From positions 5,208,001 to 5,272,000 of the forward strand of contig NZ_CP189882.1 of the NCBI RefSeq assembly GCF_052050035.1: DNA of 64,000 nucleotides, written 5' to 3'. Source of the DNA: Symbiopectobacterium purcellii_A (GTDB lineage: Bacteria; Pseudomonadota; Gammaproteobacteria; Enterobacterales; Enterobacteriaceae). The notes beneath the pieces were generated by a model. The model saw only the letters and a program-made list of their open reading frames with translations. It was not told the origin of the DNA and did no database searches. Of the stretch, positions 38,592-47,583 are shown piece by piece (position 1 is the first letter of the stretch; each line of letters starts with the position of its first letter). The translations under genes were made by a program, and so were the position numbers.

Positions 38592-39660
38592 ATGCAGGGA
38601 AAACATCTGACTCAGAAAGAACGGTTCTACATCGAAAAGCGGCGTGGTGAAGGTGTCAACCAAGCTACCATCGCCAGAGAGCTTGCTCTGCCTCGCTCGA
38701 CCATCAGCAGGGAACTCAGACGCAATACCGACCCTACTTTCAATGGTGTCTACTGCTGTAGAAGGGCGGACACTCTGGCCCGGGAACGCCGTCATAAGCC
38801 TCTGCCAAACAATGCTTTTTACCCGTTGGAGCCACACATTCAGAACTTCATCAGGCAGGCGCTTTCCACTCACTCTTCACCTGAAATTATCAGTGGCCGT
38901 TTGCACCTGGAATTCGGTATATCTGTCAGCAAGAATACGCTATATCGCTATATCCTGCAGGAGAGACAGGCTGGCGGGGAGCTATATCAGCAACTTCCTC
39001 ATCGGGGAAAACGTTACAGGTACAATGCCGAAAACCTCAAATCAGGCCCTATTCCCAACCGTGTTGGTATTGAGTATCGCCCAGCTCAAGCCGAGCTTAA
39101 ACAGGAGCCTGGCCACTTCGAAATTGACACTATAGCTAAGCGACATTATTTTGATAACAGCCAGCTATGCTTCTTTGCCACATATCAGGGCATCGGCTGT
39201 AATCATTTTTAAGTCGGTTGGCTATATTTTTGGCAAAGACCAGAAGTCATTCTTGTTAACCATCGTAGATAACGCATTGAAAACCGTCATCATTCGCAAA
39301 CTGCCTAATAAGCGTGCGGAGACTGTGGTTGCTGCTTTCAGGGACATTGAAGCTAATACCTTTTGCAAGTTTAAGACCCTAACAGCTGATAACGGCCCTG
39401 AATTCGCTCTGCACGAGCAAATTACTCAAATCACAGGGGCGCAGGTCTACTTTGCCCATCCTTATCATTCCTGGGAGAGGGGCTTGAATGAGCACACCAA
39501 CGGGCTGATACGACGTTTTTACCCAAAGGGAACAGACTTCAGTCAGGTCAGTCATCGTAAGATTGCCGAACTCGAACACATACTCAATACAAGGGGCAGA
39601 AAATCGCTGGGCTATCGTTCCCCCAATGAGGTATTTTTAACGCACTTACTGGTGGCATAA
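38592..39660 (+). pseudogene. IS30-family transposase split by MITE-A
   Basis: The transposase is complete apart from a 92-bp MITE inserted at a TA just after the codons for EIDTI, i.e. directly after the first catalytic Asp. The insertion introduces stops and splits the protein into an HTH half and a half with the second Asp and the Glu. Removing the MITE and one TA restores the frame of copy 1. Confidence 0.9.
39133..39224 (+). repeat. MITE-A copy 2 (IS630-derived, 92 bp)
   Basis: Begins TAGCTAAGCGACATTATTTT and ends AAGTCGGTTGGCTA, with TA on both sides (39131-39132, 39225-39226). It differs from the other copies at a few positions. It disrupts the IS30 transposase. Confidence 0.92.
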
Positions 39661-39699
39661 GCCTATACCGTTTTGTTGCGTTTCGAGTGGGAATGGGGC

Positions 39700-40611
39700 C
39701 CCGTTAGCGGCACGATGCCTGTCTAGGTTGTAGTAGCGGATATACGTCGCCACATCCTGCTCCATGTAAGCCCGTGTTGGCTGGGGTACCAGCAGCAACC
39801 ATTCATGTTTCAGACTGCCCCAGAAGCGCTCCATCATCGCATTATACCAGCAGGCACCCACGTCTCCCATACTGCTCCTCAGCCTGTAGCTGCTCAGCAG
39901 CGCCTGAAAGCGTTGTCCCGTGTACTGCGCCCCCCTGTCCGTATGCACCACCAGGCCCGGCGGGGGAGTTCGCAGGTTATATGCCTTCATCAGGGCCCCG
40001 CAGACCAGCGATGAGGTCATCCGTCTGTCCACCTGCCAGCCCACTATCTGCCGGGAGTACAAATCCATAATAGCCGCCAGATACAGCCAGCCTTCACCGG
40101 TCTTCAGATACGTGATGTCACTCGCCCACACCTGATTTGGCCCCGGCGGGTTAAAATTCTGGTTCAGCAGGTTTGGGGCCACCTCTGCACCCGGGCGGGG
40201 TTTTGTCGTGACCTTATAAGTCCGGCGCTGTCGGCAGACCAGCCCCTCTTCCTGCATGAGTTTCCTCACCCGCCAGCGGCTGATTATGATGCCTTCTCCA
40301 CGAAGCCTTTTGACCAGCGTCCGGCTTCCTGCTCCCTGCCTGCTGGCGGCGAACAGCGCCTTTAACCTGACCCGGACCTCCACGTCTTTTTGCAGCGGTT
40401 CGGCGGGCTTTTTTCGCCATGCATACCAGGCAGAGGCCGTCACACGCATGACCCGACAGAGTGTACGAACGCTGAAGTCAGTGGCATTGTCGAGAATGAA
40501 CCGGTCTCTCACGACATATGTTTCGCGAAGAAGGCACTCGCCTTTTTTAGTATCTCCTTCTCTGTACGTAACTCTTTGTTTTCCTTTTGTAACCGTTTTA
40601 ACTCTGCACAT
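39700..40611 (-). pseudogene. IS3-family OrfB (type C), C-terminus truncated
   Basis: The DDE transposase has Asp in QVWASDITYLKT, Asp in VVHTDRGAQYTG and Glu in NAMMERFWGSLKHEW. The last residues after YIRYYNLDRHRAAN are replaced by read-through into the IS30 end, so the C-terminus is lost. OrfB is normally made as an OrfAB fusion. A slippery A6G (minus strand, 40542-40548) in CTAAAAAAGGCG within orfA puts a -1 shift into this frame, the usual IS3 arrangement. Confidence 0.8.
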
Positions 40612-40787
40612 TCATCATCGCTGAGTACGCCGTTGCTCTGCTTGCGTGCCAGCGAGACCCATGTATGCAGGGTTTTGTTGCTTATGCCCAGCGATGCTGC
40701 TGCCCTGGCTATCGTATAGCCCTGCTCTGTTACCAGGGCAACGGCTTCCTTTTTAAACTCAGGGGTAAATTGTCGTTTATGGTTCAC
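40509..40787 (-). CDS. IS3-family OrfA (type C)
   Basis: This 92-residue protein has an HTH of the IS3 OrfA type (FTPEFKKEAVALVTEQGYTIARAAASLGI) and a leucine-zipper-like C-terminal helix (ELKRLQKENKELRTEKEILKKA). It is complete and carries the A6G frameshift site near its end. Alone it acts as a DNA-binding partner or repressor. Confidence 0.88.
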   Translation of the reverse strand: MNHKRQFTPEFKKEAVALVTEQGYTIARAAASLGISNKTLHTWVSLARKQSNGVLSDDECAELKRLQKENKELRTEKEILKKASAFFAKHMS

Positions 40788-40841
40788 TAAACACCTCCGT
40801 TTTGGATGTAAGTTTAGTGTCCTGATTATTCAACCACTACA

Positions 40842-41049
40842 GAGTGATCAACAATAATACCCCGCTCAGCCATCATATCTTCGAGGTTGCGCAGGCTGAG
40901 TGAGTACGCCAGATACCAGCGGACACACTGGGCGATAACATCAGTGGGATAATGGAGGCGTCGGAAAGATTTTCGGTTCAAGGACATAGTCGGCAACATC
41001 ACAAAAAAAAACAGCATGTTACCTGAACCCGGCTTAATGTGACAGAGCC
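40842..41049 (-). mobile_element. IS6-family element, left-end fragment
   Basis: The IS end at 41049 reads inward GGCTCTGTCACATTAAGCCG. The coding part begins at ATG 40987: MSLNRKSFRRLHYPTDV, then CVRWYLAYSLSLRNLEDMMAERGIIVDHS, the IS6/IS26-type N-terminus. It stops after about 48 codons where the IS3 element is inserted. A near-identical inverted end lies at 43022. Confidence 0.82.
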
Positions 41050-41063
41050 TTTCTTTATGCATG

Positions 41064-42254
41064 TCACCATGTAACCGGCATAGCGCTGATGCCACGCAGG
41101 TTGGCTCTGTTGTTGCGCCGTATCCCCCCTGTCATGGGCCGCATATCCGGCAAACGCGTCAGCAGTACCGCGAGGGCGACCTCCAGCTCGGCCAGCGCAA
41201 GTCGGTATCCCATACAGTGGTGTATACCACCGCCGAAGGACAGGCTGCGTCCCTCCCTGCGCCGGATATTCAGGATTTCCGGTGAGGAAAACACCGCCGG
41301 GTCATGATTGGCCGCCCCCAGGCTGAGAAACAGGCTGGTTCCGCGCGCAATAACATGGTCTGCCACCTCAATCTCGTCGAGTGCCGTACGGTAGAGCATC
41401 TGTACAGAACTGTCATAACGGATGCACTCGGTTATAGCGGCGGGTATCAGGCTGTGGTCCTGCCTGAGCCGCTCAAGCTCCATGGGGTTTTCATGCAGTG
41501 CCAACACCGTGTTGCACAGCATGTTAGAGGTGGTCTCATGCCCGGCAATAAACAGTAGAATGACGTTGGCGATGATTTCATCGTGCTGCAGCCTGTCATC
41601 GTCATTTTCGCCGCGCAGAAAAAGCGACACGAGGTCACTGGCCGGACTCCCGCGGCGGGACACGATGAGCGCGCTGAAGTACTCCTCCAGCGCAGCGAAA
41701 GCCTCCCCGGCCTTCAGCAGGTCTTCCTGCGTTATCTGCGGGTCAAAGACCCTCACCAGCGCCGAGGCAGACCGGCCAAGCACGGCTGCATCAGATTCCG
41801 GCACGTTCAGCATGCGACAGATGATGCGTACAGGAAGGGGAAACGCAAATTCCCGGGCCAGGTCGCATGAGCGTCGACCTGCCAGGGCGTCAGCCAGGTC
41901 GTTTGCCACGTTGAGGACGATCTCCCTTAGGGACTGAATCTCTTTTGCGCCGAAGGACTTCATGACCAAACCCCTCAGTCGGGTGTGCTCAGGCGGGTTC
42001 AGAACGAGAAACATCCTGTTCATTCCCCGGAATACCGGCATCCTTGCAGCATCGTTACCAAAACGCAGCCGGACACTGTCCATATAGTTTTTGCCGGCCC
42101 GTCTGTCGTTAAGCAGGGCCTCCACGACGGCGTGACTGCCGCTGATGATGACATTATCCCCGCCCCGGATGAGCGGCCCCTGCTCATGGAGTTTTCGGTA
42201 AAGAAGAAAGGGATTATCAGAATAATCCGGGTTCATTAACTCATGAAGCTGCAT
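41064..42254 (-). CDS. Cytochrome P450
   Basis: This 396-residue soluble bacterial P450 has the I-helix oxygen-activation motif AGHETT (residues 237-242), the K-helix ExxR in ECIRYD (276-279) and the heme loop FGGGIHHCMG with Cys347 as thiolate ligand. All family essentials are present. It has no membrane anchor, so it is cytosolic and needs a ferredoxin or flavodoxin partner, none of which is encoded here. A strong ribosome-binding site GGAGGT lies 6-7 nt before the ATG. It starts 19 bp after a chorismate mutase gene, so they form one operon. The substrate is unknown. P450s are uncommon in enterobacteria, and the IS6 ends on both sides point to acquisition by transfer. Confidence 0.95.
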   Translation of the reverse strand: MQLHELMNPDYSDNPFLLYRKLHEQGPLIRGGDNVIISGSHAVVEALLNDRRAGKNYMDSVRLRFGNDAARMPVFRGMNRMFLVLNPPEHTRLRGLVMKSFGAKEIQSLREIVLNVANDLADALAGRRSCDLAREFAFPLPVRIICRMLNVPESDAAVLGRSASALVRVFDPQITQEDLLKAGEAFAALEEYFSALIVSRRGSPASDLVSLFLRGENDDDRLQHDEIIANVILLFIAGHETTSNMLCNTVLALHENPMELERLRQDHSLIPAAITECIRYDSSVQMLYRTALDEIEVADHVIARGTSLFLSLGAANHDPAVFSSPEILNIRRREGRSLSFGGGIHHCMGYRLALAELEVALAVLLTRLPDMRPMTGGIRRNNRANLRGISAMPVTW

Positions 42255-42273
42255 GCCTTACCTCCGCTTTTGG

Positions 42274-42819
42274 TTAACGAGCCCGCTGAATGCGTGACAG
42301 GGCTACAATGAGATTTTTTTTATCCGCTGCGCTGAGTCCCGGGGCCGTCATCTGCGATACCAGCCAGGCCATATCAGCTTCGGAAAAGGAGCCGACCATC
42401 AGGCGCTGGCTGAGTGCGGTCATCATCCGGCTGTCAGTCTGTTGTATCTGTTGTCTGATATCTGCAAGGTCCGTAACGGGAGCGCCGTCCTGCGGCGTGG
42501 CCAGCCAGTCAGCCAGACAGCGGTACTGGATTGCCTTACCGGCGTTCATCAGCGCATGGACAAAAGGGAGGACGGTGTGGGAAGCAAGCCCGGCGACCTC
42601 CGCATTTTGTGTCATACCGTCCATGACAACCTTCTCCCGCGGCAGGTCTTCAACGGGCAGATGATGCAGCGTTTTATAGCTTGCCACCTCCGGCATTAAC
42701 CGCATGCGTTGATTCAGTGCGGATGACAGTTCCACGAGCGACACGGAGGTCACTGAACCAGTAAAAACGGTACTGCACATAAACAGTGAAGAAAGAAAAA
42801 TGGCCATAAAGTCCATCAT
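42274..42819 (-). CDS. Periplasmic chorismate mutase, AroQ-gamma type
   Basis: This 181-residue protein has a hydrophobic N-terminal signal (residues 1-25) and an all-helical AroQ domain. The core VSLVELSSALNQRMRLMPEV, ASYKTLHHLPVEDLPREK (Lys49, Arg61 by my count) and AGKAIQYRCLADW follows the exported monofunctional chorismate mutase pattern. That pattern is Arg-x-LM-PxVAxxK, PVxDxxRE, then KAIQ. It would convert chorismate to prephenate in the periplasm or outside the cell. It is first gene of the two-gene unit with the P450. The start may be Met1, Met2 or Met5. Confidence 0.85.
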   Translation of the reverse strand: MMDFMAIFLSSLFMCSTVFTGSVTSVSLVELSSALNQRMRLMPEVASYKTLHHLPVEDLPREKVVMDGMTQNAEVAGLASHTVLPFVHALMNAGKAIQYRCLADWLATPQDGAPVTDLADIRQQIQQTDSRMMTALSQRLMVGSFSEADMAWLVSQMTAPGLSAADKKNLIVALSRIQRAR

Positions 42820-42868
42820 GAATCAGCCCCGCCGTATGAAAAGCTGATATTAATTTACACAACGGAAG

Positions 42869-42897
42869 ATAACATTGTGTGATTATTTTGTTTTCAA
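42869..42897 (-). promoter_or_regulatory. Candidate sigma-70 promoter of the chorismate mutase-P450 unit
   Basis: On the minus strand TTGAAA (42892-42897) and TGTTAT (42869-42874) are separated by 17 bp, about 50 bp before the chorismate mutase start. A second TTGTTA lies just upstream. The match is fair, not strong. The rest of 42898-43021 holds no gene. Confidence 0.4.
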
Positions 42898-43021
42898 GAT
42901 GTAAAACATGTAACAAGCGTTATTTTTGCTGAAATTTTAAGCCCACATAATGCGCTGGCCAAAAAGGCACAGTTCCCAATGGATGCGCCTTTTTTTCAAG
43001 GCACAAGAAGCGATCCGTCAG

Positions 43022-43083
43022 GGCTCTGTCGCATTAAGCCGGGTTCAGGTAACATGCTGTTTTTTTGTAATGTTGCCGACTAT
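43022..43083 (+). mobile_element. IS6-family element, left-end fragment (inverted partner)
   Basis: Reads GGCTCTGTCGCATTAAGCCG and continues as in the fragment ending at 41049, up to the transposase ATG at about 43079, where an IS21 end follows. Together with the end at 41049 it brackets the P450-chorismate mutase segment in inverted orientation. Confidence 0.8.
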
Positions 43084-43898
43084 GTGTTAGCGCCAGTGAT
43101 ATAAGTCCCTAATTCACCATTTGATTTGTCCGTTCCACCCAACATGTTGTTTCCTGATGGTTCCTACACCGAAAAGGATATCAACATGCTGAGCAGAGAG
43201 GACTTTTTCATGATAAAGCAAATGCGCCATCAGGGGGCTTACATTGTCGATATTGCCACCCAAATCGGTTGTTCCGAGCGCACCGTCAGACGGTATCTGC
43301 GTTATCCATCTCCGCCGGCGCGTAAGGCCCGGCTGCGAATGGAAAAACTCCGCCCTTTCATGGAGTACATCGATATGCGTCTGACCGAAAACGTCTGGAA
43401 CGCCGAAGTGATATTCCATGAAATCAGAAAGATGGGCTATCCCGGCGGACGCTCCACGCTTCGGGCTTACATCCAGCCCAAACGTAAAATGCGGCCGGGT
43501 AAAAAGACCGTGCGCTTCGAAACCCAGCCAGGTTACCAGTTACAGCATGACTGGGGAGAAATCGAGGCGGAGGTGTCTGGTGAACGCTGCAAAATCAACT
43601 TCGCCGTGAACACGCTGGGTTACTCGCGTCGCCTCCACGTCTTTGCGGCACCGAGCCAGGATGCGGAGCACACCTATGAGTCCCTGGTGCGGGCCTTCCG
43701 TTACTTCGGTGGCGGCGTGAAAACCGTGCTGGTCGATAATCAGAAAGCGGCCGTGCTGAAAAATCACAACGGCAATGTGGTGTTCAACGCAGGCTTCCTG
43801 CAACTGGCGCAGCACTATGACTTCCAGCCCCGGGCGTGTCGCCCCCGCCGCGCGCGAACCAAGGGCAAGGTTGAACGCATGGTCGACTACCTCAAATA
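43084..43898 (+). mobile_element. IS21-family element, left part (type 1)
   Basis: Starts TGTTAGCGCCAGTGATATAA, an IS21-like end, directly inside the IS6 fragment. Only the left part is present because an IS630 element is inserted at 43899. istB of this element is not in the window. Confidence 0.75.
43186..43898 (+). pseudogene. istA: IS21 transposase IstA (type 1), truncated
   Basis: From MLSREDFFMIKQM the frame has an HTH (GAYIVDIATQIGCSERTVRRYL) and the DDE core with Asp in LQHDWGEIEA, Asp in VLVDNQKAAVL and Glu in KGKVERMVDYL. It is cut 3 codons after the last catalytic residue by an IS630-type element at a TA. The C-terminal third is missing. Confidence 0.88.
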
Positions 43899-44778
43899 TA
43901 GCCAAGCGACTTAATTTTGATTACACCATATGGACTGAGAACAAACTCTCTGTATCGCAACCCATCTCTCTTTTTTTGCTTTTTGCTTGTGCCCATTTAT
44001 GCTCAATTGGGTTAAGATCTGGCGAATATGTAGGCAAATACTCCACCATATACCCTGCATCGATGATGACTTGTTGAATATTATGTTTTTTGTGAAAAGT
44101 GGCATTGTCCATCATGATTACACTGTTTTTAGGGAGTACTGGGATAAGGACTTGTGTGACCCAGGCATAGAAAACATCGCTGTTAATATTGATATCAAAT
44201 AATCCGATAGCAAACAGCGTTGTGCCTAATAAAGCGCCGATAACATTTGTTCTTCCCCTAGCTCCCCAGTTCTTCAGGCCAAAACACCGTTGACCTTTTG
44301 GGGAATAGCCGTGAGTCCGTGGGGCATCGTGTGAAAAACCACTTTCATCAATAAAAACAATAGGTTTACCTTCTTTTTCATACTGTTGTTTTTTTTGTTG
44401 AAATCCCTGCCGGGCGTTTTCGTCGGCTTTCGGATGACGTAGAGTTTTTTTTATAGGTCAATCCCAGCTTTTTAAGCGCTTGCCAAATGGCCTTCTGACA
44501 AACGCCAAAACGCTCTGCACGTTCTTTTTGGTAAGCATCTGGATATTGTTCAACATCTTTTATCAACTCGGATTTATCGATCTTTCGCTGACGCGTGGTC
44601 GATGCTTTTGACTCTATTTGATTAATCCAACGCGATACAGAGGCAGGGCCAATCCGAAATTGCTTCGCTGTTTCTCGGATACTCAACCCTTCGTTTTTCC
44701 GTGTAGATATCACTTTACGTCTAAAATCAATTGAATAGCTCATTTAAATAATGTAATCAAAATTAAGTCGTTTAGCTA
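43899..44778 (-). mobile_element. IS630-family element, copy 1 (880 bp)
   Basis: Ends TAGCCAAGCGACTTAATTTT and, read inward from 44778, TAGCTAAACGACTTAATTTT, with TA on both sides (43897-43898, 44779-44780). Practically identical to the copy at 47584-48463. It interrupts istA on the left. On the right it abuts MITE-A at 44781. Confidence 0.93.
43921..44743 (-). pseudogene. IS630-family transposase in two frames joined at an A8 run
   Basis: The first frame (ATG 44743) encodes MSYSIDFRRKVISTRKNEG with HTH (SIRETAKQFRIGPASVSRWI). It passes ALKKLGLTYKK and then runs out at 44378. From the A8 run (minus strand, near 44451-44458) a second frame is open to 43921 and contains the whole catalytic domain: VFIDESGFSHD, VIMMDNATFHK and YSPDLNPIEHKWAQ. 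One A fewer would make a single protein. Either this is a disabling indel or expression uses slippage on the A-run. The other copy is the same. Confidence 0.8.
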
Positions 44779-44780
44779 TA

Positions 44781-44872
44781 TAGCCAAGCGACATTATTTT
44801 GATAACAGCCAGCTATGCTTCTTTGCCGCATATCAGGGCATAGGATGTAATCATTTTTAAGTCGGTTGGCTA
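44781..44872 (+). repeat. MITE-A copy 3 (IS630-derived, 92 bp)
   Basis: Begins TAGCCAAGCGACATTATTTT and ends AAGTCGGTTGGCTA. It shares the TA at 44779-44780 with the IS630 element to its left and is followed by TA at 44873-44874. Confidence 0.92.
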
Positions 44873-44874
44873 TA

Positions 44875-44896
44875 TCAAAATAATGTCGCTTGGCTA
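44875..44896 (-). repeat. MITE-A terminal fragment (22 bp)
   Basis: TCAAAATAATGTCGCTTGGC then TA, the end of a MITE-A in the other orientation, followed by TA and then the IS3 OrfB at the position where the 2.9-kb copy reads GGCTGGTACAACG. It marks the outer end of a MITE that once sat in orfB. Its rest was lost by recombination with the element to the left. Confidence 0.8.
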
Positions 44897-44898
44897 TA

Positions 44899-45720
44899 CC
44901 AGCCGACGAAGGTTTCCACCCAGGCTCGCGCATCTTCCAGCGTTGCAAAGCCTTTTTCAGACCATGCAGGCACGTATTTCAGCATCCTGAACAGCGATTC
45001 CACGTGGGCGTTGTCGTTGCTTACCCGCGGCCGACTGTGTGACGGGGTTATCTTCAGCTCCGCAAGCTTCACCTGCAGCACCTGTGACTTCATCGGTGCA
45101 CCGTTATCCGCATGCAGTACCAGCGGCTCCTGCCAGCAGCGCTCGCTCAGCACCGTTCGCTTCAGCAGTTCTGCTGCATACTCGCCGCTTTCGACCGGGT
45201 ACACCTCATAACCCACTATTTTGCGACTGAACACATCTTCTATGAGATACAGGTAGAACCAGTGACCCGCCGTCAGCGACTTCAGCCAGGTGATGTCCCA
45301 CGACCACACCTGGTTCGGCGCGATCGCCTTCCATGTCGACAGCGGCTTACTTTGCGGGGCCTGCTGACGCCCGCGATGACTGACCTCTCCGGCACGGCGC
45401 AACACCCGGTAAAACGTCGATTCACTGGCAACGTAACGCCCCTCATCGGCTAGTGCCGGTACGATTTGCGCCGGCGACAGACTGGCGAATCGTGGCTCAT
45501 GGCAGATGGCCAGCACCTGCTGTTCCGCTTCAGCACTGAGCCTGTTTTTCGGCATCGGCCGTGATGCCGTCGGTCGCCGGTCGTCAGGACTTAGCCGCCA
45601 GCGCTGGAACGTCCGCTCGCTAATACCTACAGACCTGCAGGCATCGCTTTGCCGGACGCCGGCAGTGGCAGCCTCCTCCAGCATCTTCATCAGCCGTAAC
45701 CTGTCGGCTGTGCGCGTCAT
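44899..45720 (-). pseudogene. IS3-family OrfB (type B), C-terminally truncated
   Basis: The frame is otherwise undamaged: HTH region, then WSWDITWLKSLTA (first Asp), LVLHADNGAPMKS (second Asp) and NAHVESLFRMLKY (Glu). It ends at WVETFVGWY followed by read-through into MITE sequence. About 60 C-terminal residues, present in the 2.6-3.2 kb copy, are missing. Its ATG overlaps the orfA stop (ATGA). Confidence 0.88.
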
Positions 45721-46199
45721 TCGACCTCGCGTTCTTCGTCGAAGAACGCCTTGAGCTTTTTTTCCAGAATGAGCAGTGCCGCCGCTTCGGCGAGGGCTTT
45801 GTCCTTGCGGGCTATTTCACGATTAAGCTGCTGAATTTCTTTTTGTTGTTTCTTTATTAAGGCTCTTTCTGCACGCTGACCTGGCTGCATAAACTCGTCC
45901 TTCCACTGCTGAATCTGTTCAGGATAGAGGCCTTTACGGCGACAGTATTCAGCCACAGCATGAGCAGAAAGCGGCGCGGTTTCAACGATAACGGCGAAGC
46001 GCGCATCCTGAGACCACTCCAGGTGGAGTTTACTCTCACTGGCTGCCGACTGAGTCGGAATTCCAGCCTGAGACCGCCAGCCATAAAGCGTATTGGCGGG
46101 AATGCCTTCCAGGCGGGATATCTGGTAAATAGACTGACTATGCGGCGGCAACATTCTGGCGATCACAGCCGCTTTACGTTCTGGCGAATAGCTTCCCAT
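45717..46199 (-). CDS. IS3-family OrfA (type B)
   Basis: This 160-residue OrfA begins MGSYSPERKAAVIARMLPP with an HTH (SIYQISRLEGIPANTLYGWR). It has an unusual second HTH-like part (HAVAEYCRRKGLYPEQIQQW) and a C-terminal coiled coil (ALIKKQQKEIQQLNREIARKDKALAEAAAL; landmark region near residues 113-142). It is the complete reference for the broken copy at 796-1108. Confidence 0.88.
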   Translation of the reverse strand: MGSYSPERKAAVIARMLPPHSQSIYQISRLEGIPANTLYGWRSQAGIPTQSAASESKLHLEWSQDARFAVIVETAPLSAHAVAEYCRRKGLYPEQIQQWKDEFMQPGQRAERALIKKQQKEIQQLNREIARKDKALAEAAALLILEKKLKAFFDEEREVE

Positions 46200-46261
46200 G
46201 AACAGCTTCTCCAGCCCCCTAGATTTTTTTCACTCAGAGGCGACAACTACCCTGACATGGG

Positions 46262-47022
46262 GGGGATATGATGGCGGCTATAGCATGCTTACCGCATTTC
46301 TACACCCCATGAAGCAGCCCGTTACTGAGGCGGTCACGCGCTTTGAGACCGAACCCGGCGTACAGATGCAGGTTGATTTCACCATCGTCAGGCAGGGCCA
46401 TAACCCGTTGCTGGCCTTCGTCGCTACGCTGGGCTGGAGCCGGGCGACTTTCGTCAAGTTCTACAGCAACCAGGAGTCCGCAGCCTGGTGTGACGGCATT
46501 GAGTCTGCACTTAAGTTCTTTGGCGGAACTCCGCATCAGTTGCTGTTCGACAACGCCAAGGCCATCATTATTGAGCGTGATGTCTACGGGCCCGGCAAGC
46601 ATCGCTGGAACCCACAGTTGATGCAACTGGCTGAGAAGTATGCCTTTACGCCTAAAGTTTGCCGTCCCTACCGCGCCAAGACTAAGGGCAAGGTCGAACG
46701 CTTCAACCATTACCTCAAGAACAGCTTTGTTGTGCCGCTTGCCGCCACGTTTCGCCAGGCTGGGCTGATACTGGACGTCCCCGCGGCTAATGCACGCATT
46801 GGTGAGTGGTGGATCACCGTTGCCAACACCCGTAAACATGGCACCACCGGTATTCCGCCTGAACAACGCATGCCGCGTGAGCGGGCTGCGTTGTTGCCAT
46901 TGCCGAAGATAACACTGGCATTTCCTCCACCGGTACCGGCGAGTTGCTCGCGCCCCATACCCACAGAGAGTCTCCAGCACCCGTTGGCTACGTATCAGGC
47001 GCTACTGGAGGTAGAAGCATGA
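46262..47022 (+). pseudogene. istA: IS21 transposase IstA (type 2), N-terminus missing
   Basis: The coding part from about FLHPMKQPVTEAVTRFETEPG has Asp in MQVDFTIVRQG, Asp in LLFDNAKAIII and Glu in KGKVERFNHYLK, followed by the complete C-terminus. The first roughly 100 residues with the HTH are replaced by IS3 sequence. The stop overlaps the istB start (ATGA). Confidence 0.88.
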
Positions 47023-47583
47023 ACCTCCAGCATGATCGTATCGCAGCGCTCTGCGAGCAGCTTAAGCTCGATAGATTACCGGCTGAGTGGCCCGCCGTTG
47101 CTCAGACGACGATCGACAGCAACGGCACTCATGCCGACTTCCTTGAAGCTGCTTTACAGCTTCAGCATGATGGGCTGAACGAACGGCGCCGGCAGACTAT
47201 TTTGCGTTTATCAGGCCTACCGGTGATCAAGACGCTGGAGCAGTTTGATTTCGCCTTTGCGAGTGGCGTACCTCGCAGTCAGATCCAGGAGTTGGCCGGG
47301 CTGGCGTTTATCGAGCGTCAGGAGAACCTGGTCTTGCTGGGTCCGTCCGGGGTAGGTAAAACGCACCTGGCGACAGCACTCGGCTACAGAGCCGCGATGG
47401 CCGGAATGAGTATTCGGTTCGTCACAGCCGCAGATCTGATGCTACAGCTGCTCGCATCACATCGTCAGGGGGAGTTAAAAAGCTATCTTAATCGCGTTGT
47501 GGGTAAGCCTAAGTTGTTGATCATAGATGAGGTTGACTACCTTCCCTTCGGTAAAATGGAAGCCAATCTGTTCTTCCAGGTTA
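47019..47583 (+). pseudogene. istB: IS21 helper ATPase IstB (type 2), C-terminus missing
   Basis: Starts MNLQHDRIAALCEQLKL and has Walker A LGPSGVGKTHLA and Walker B LLIIDEVDYLPF. It is cut after EANLFFQV by IS630 copy 2 at a TA. About 70 residues of the AAA+ lid are lost, so the protein should be inactive. Confidence 0.88.

Larger units (their letters stand above)
38503..39699 (+). mobile_element. IS30-family element, copy 2, interrupted by MITE-A
   Basis: The ends are GCCCCATTCCCACTCG and GAGTGGGAATGGGGC. The left flank follows the metG terminator. The right flank is directly the truncated end of an IS3 element, so no target duplication is visible. Confidence 0.9.
39700..40841 (-). mobile_element. 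IS3-family element (type C), 3' end truncated by IS30
   Basis: The left end as read on the minus strand is TGTAGTGGTTGAATAATC at 40841. The far end is missing because the IS30 copy adjoins at 39699. It has inserted into an IS6-family transposase gene, whose 5' part continues at 40842. Confidence 0.85.
44899..46257 (-). mobile_element. IS3-family element (type B), copy 2, 3' truncated
   Basis: The left terminus as read on the minus strand is TGTCAGGGTAGTTGTCGCC at 46257. The other end is missing, and orfB is cut at the MITE-A fragment. The element is inserted in an IS21 istA gene, which continues at 46258. Confidence 0.85.
46258..47583 (+). mobile_element. IS21-family element (type 2), both ends missing
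   Basis: Contains the 3' part of istA and most of istB. It is different in sequence from the IS21 at 43.1 kb. The left side is cut by an IS3 element and the right side by IS630 copy 2. Confidence 0.82.

Noticed and set aside
40826..41095. 89-residue frame read as a full gene
   Set aside because: Only the part from 40987 to 40842 is IS6 transposase. The rest is IS end and IS3 sequence read in frame.
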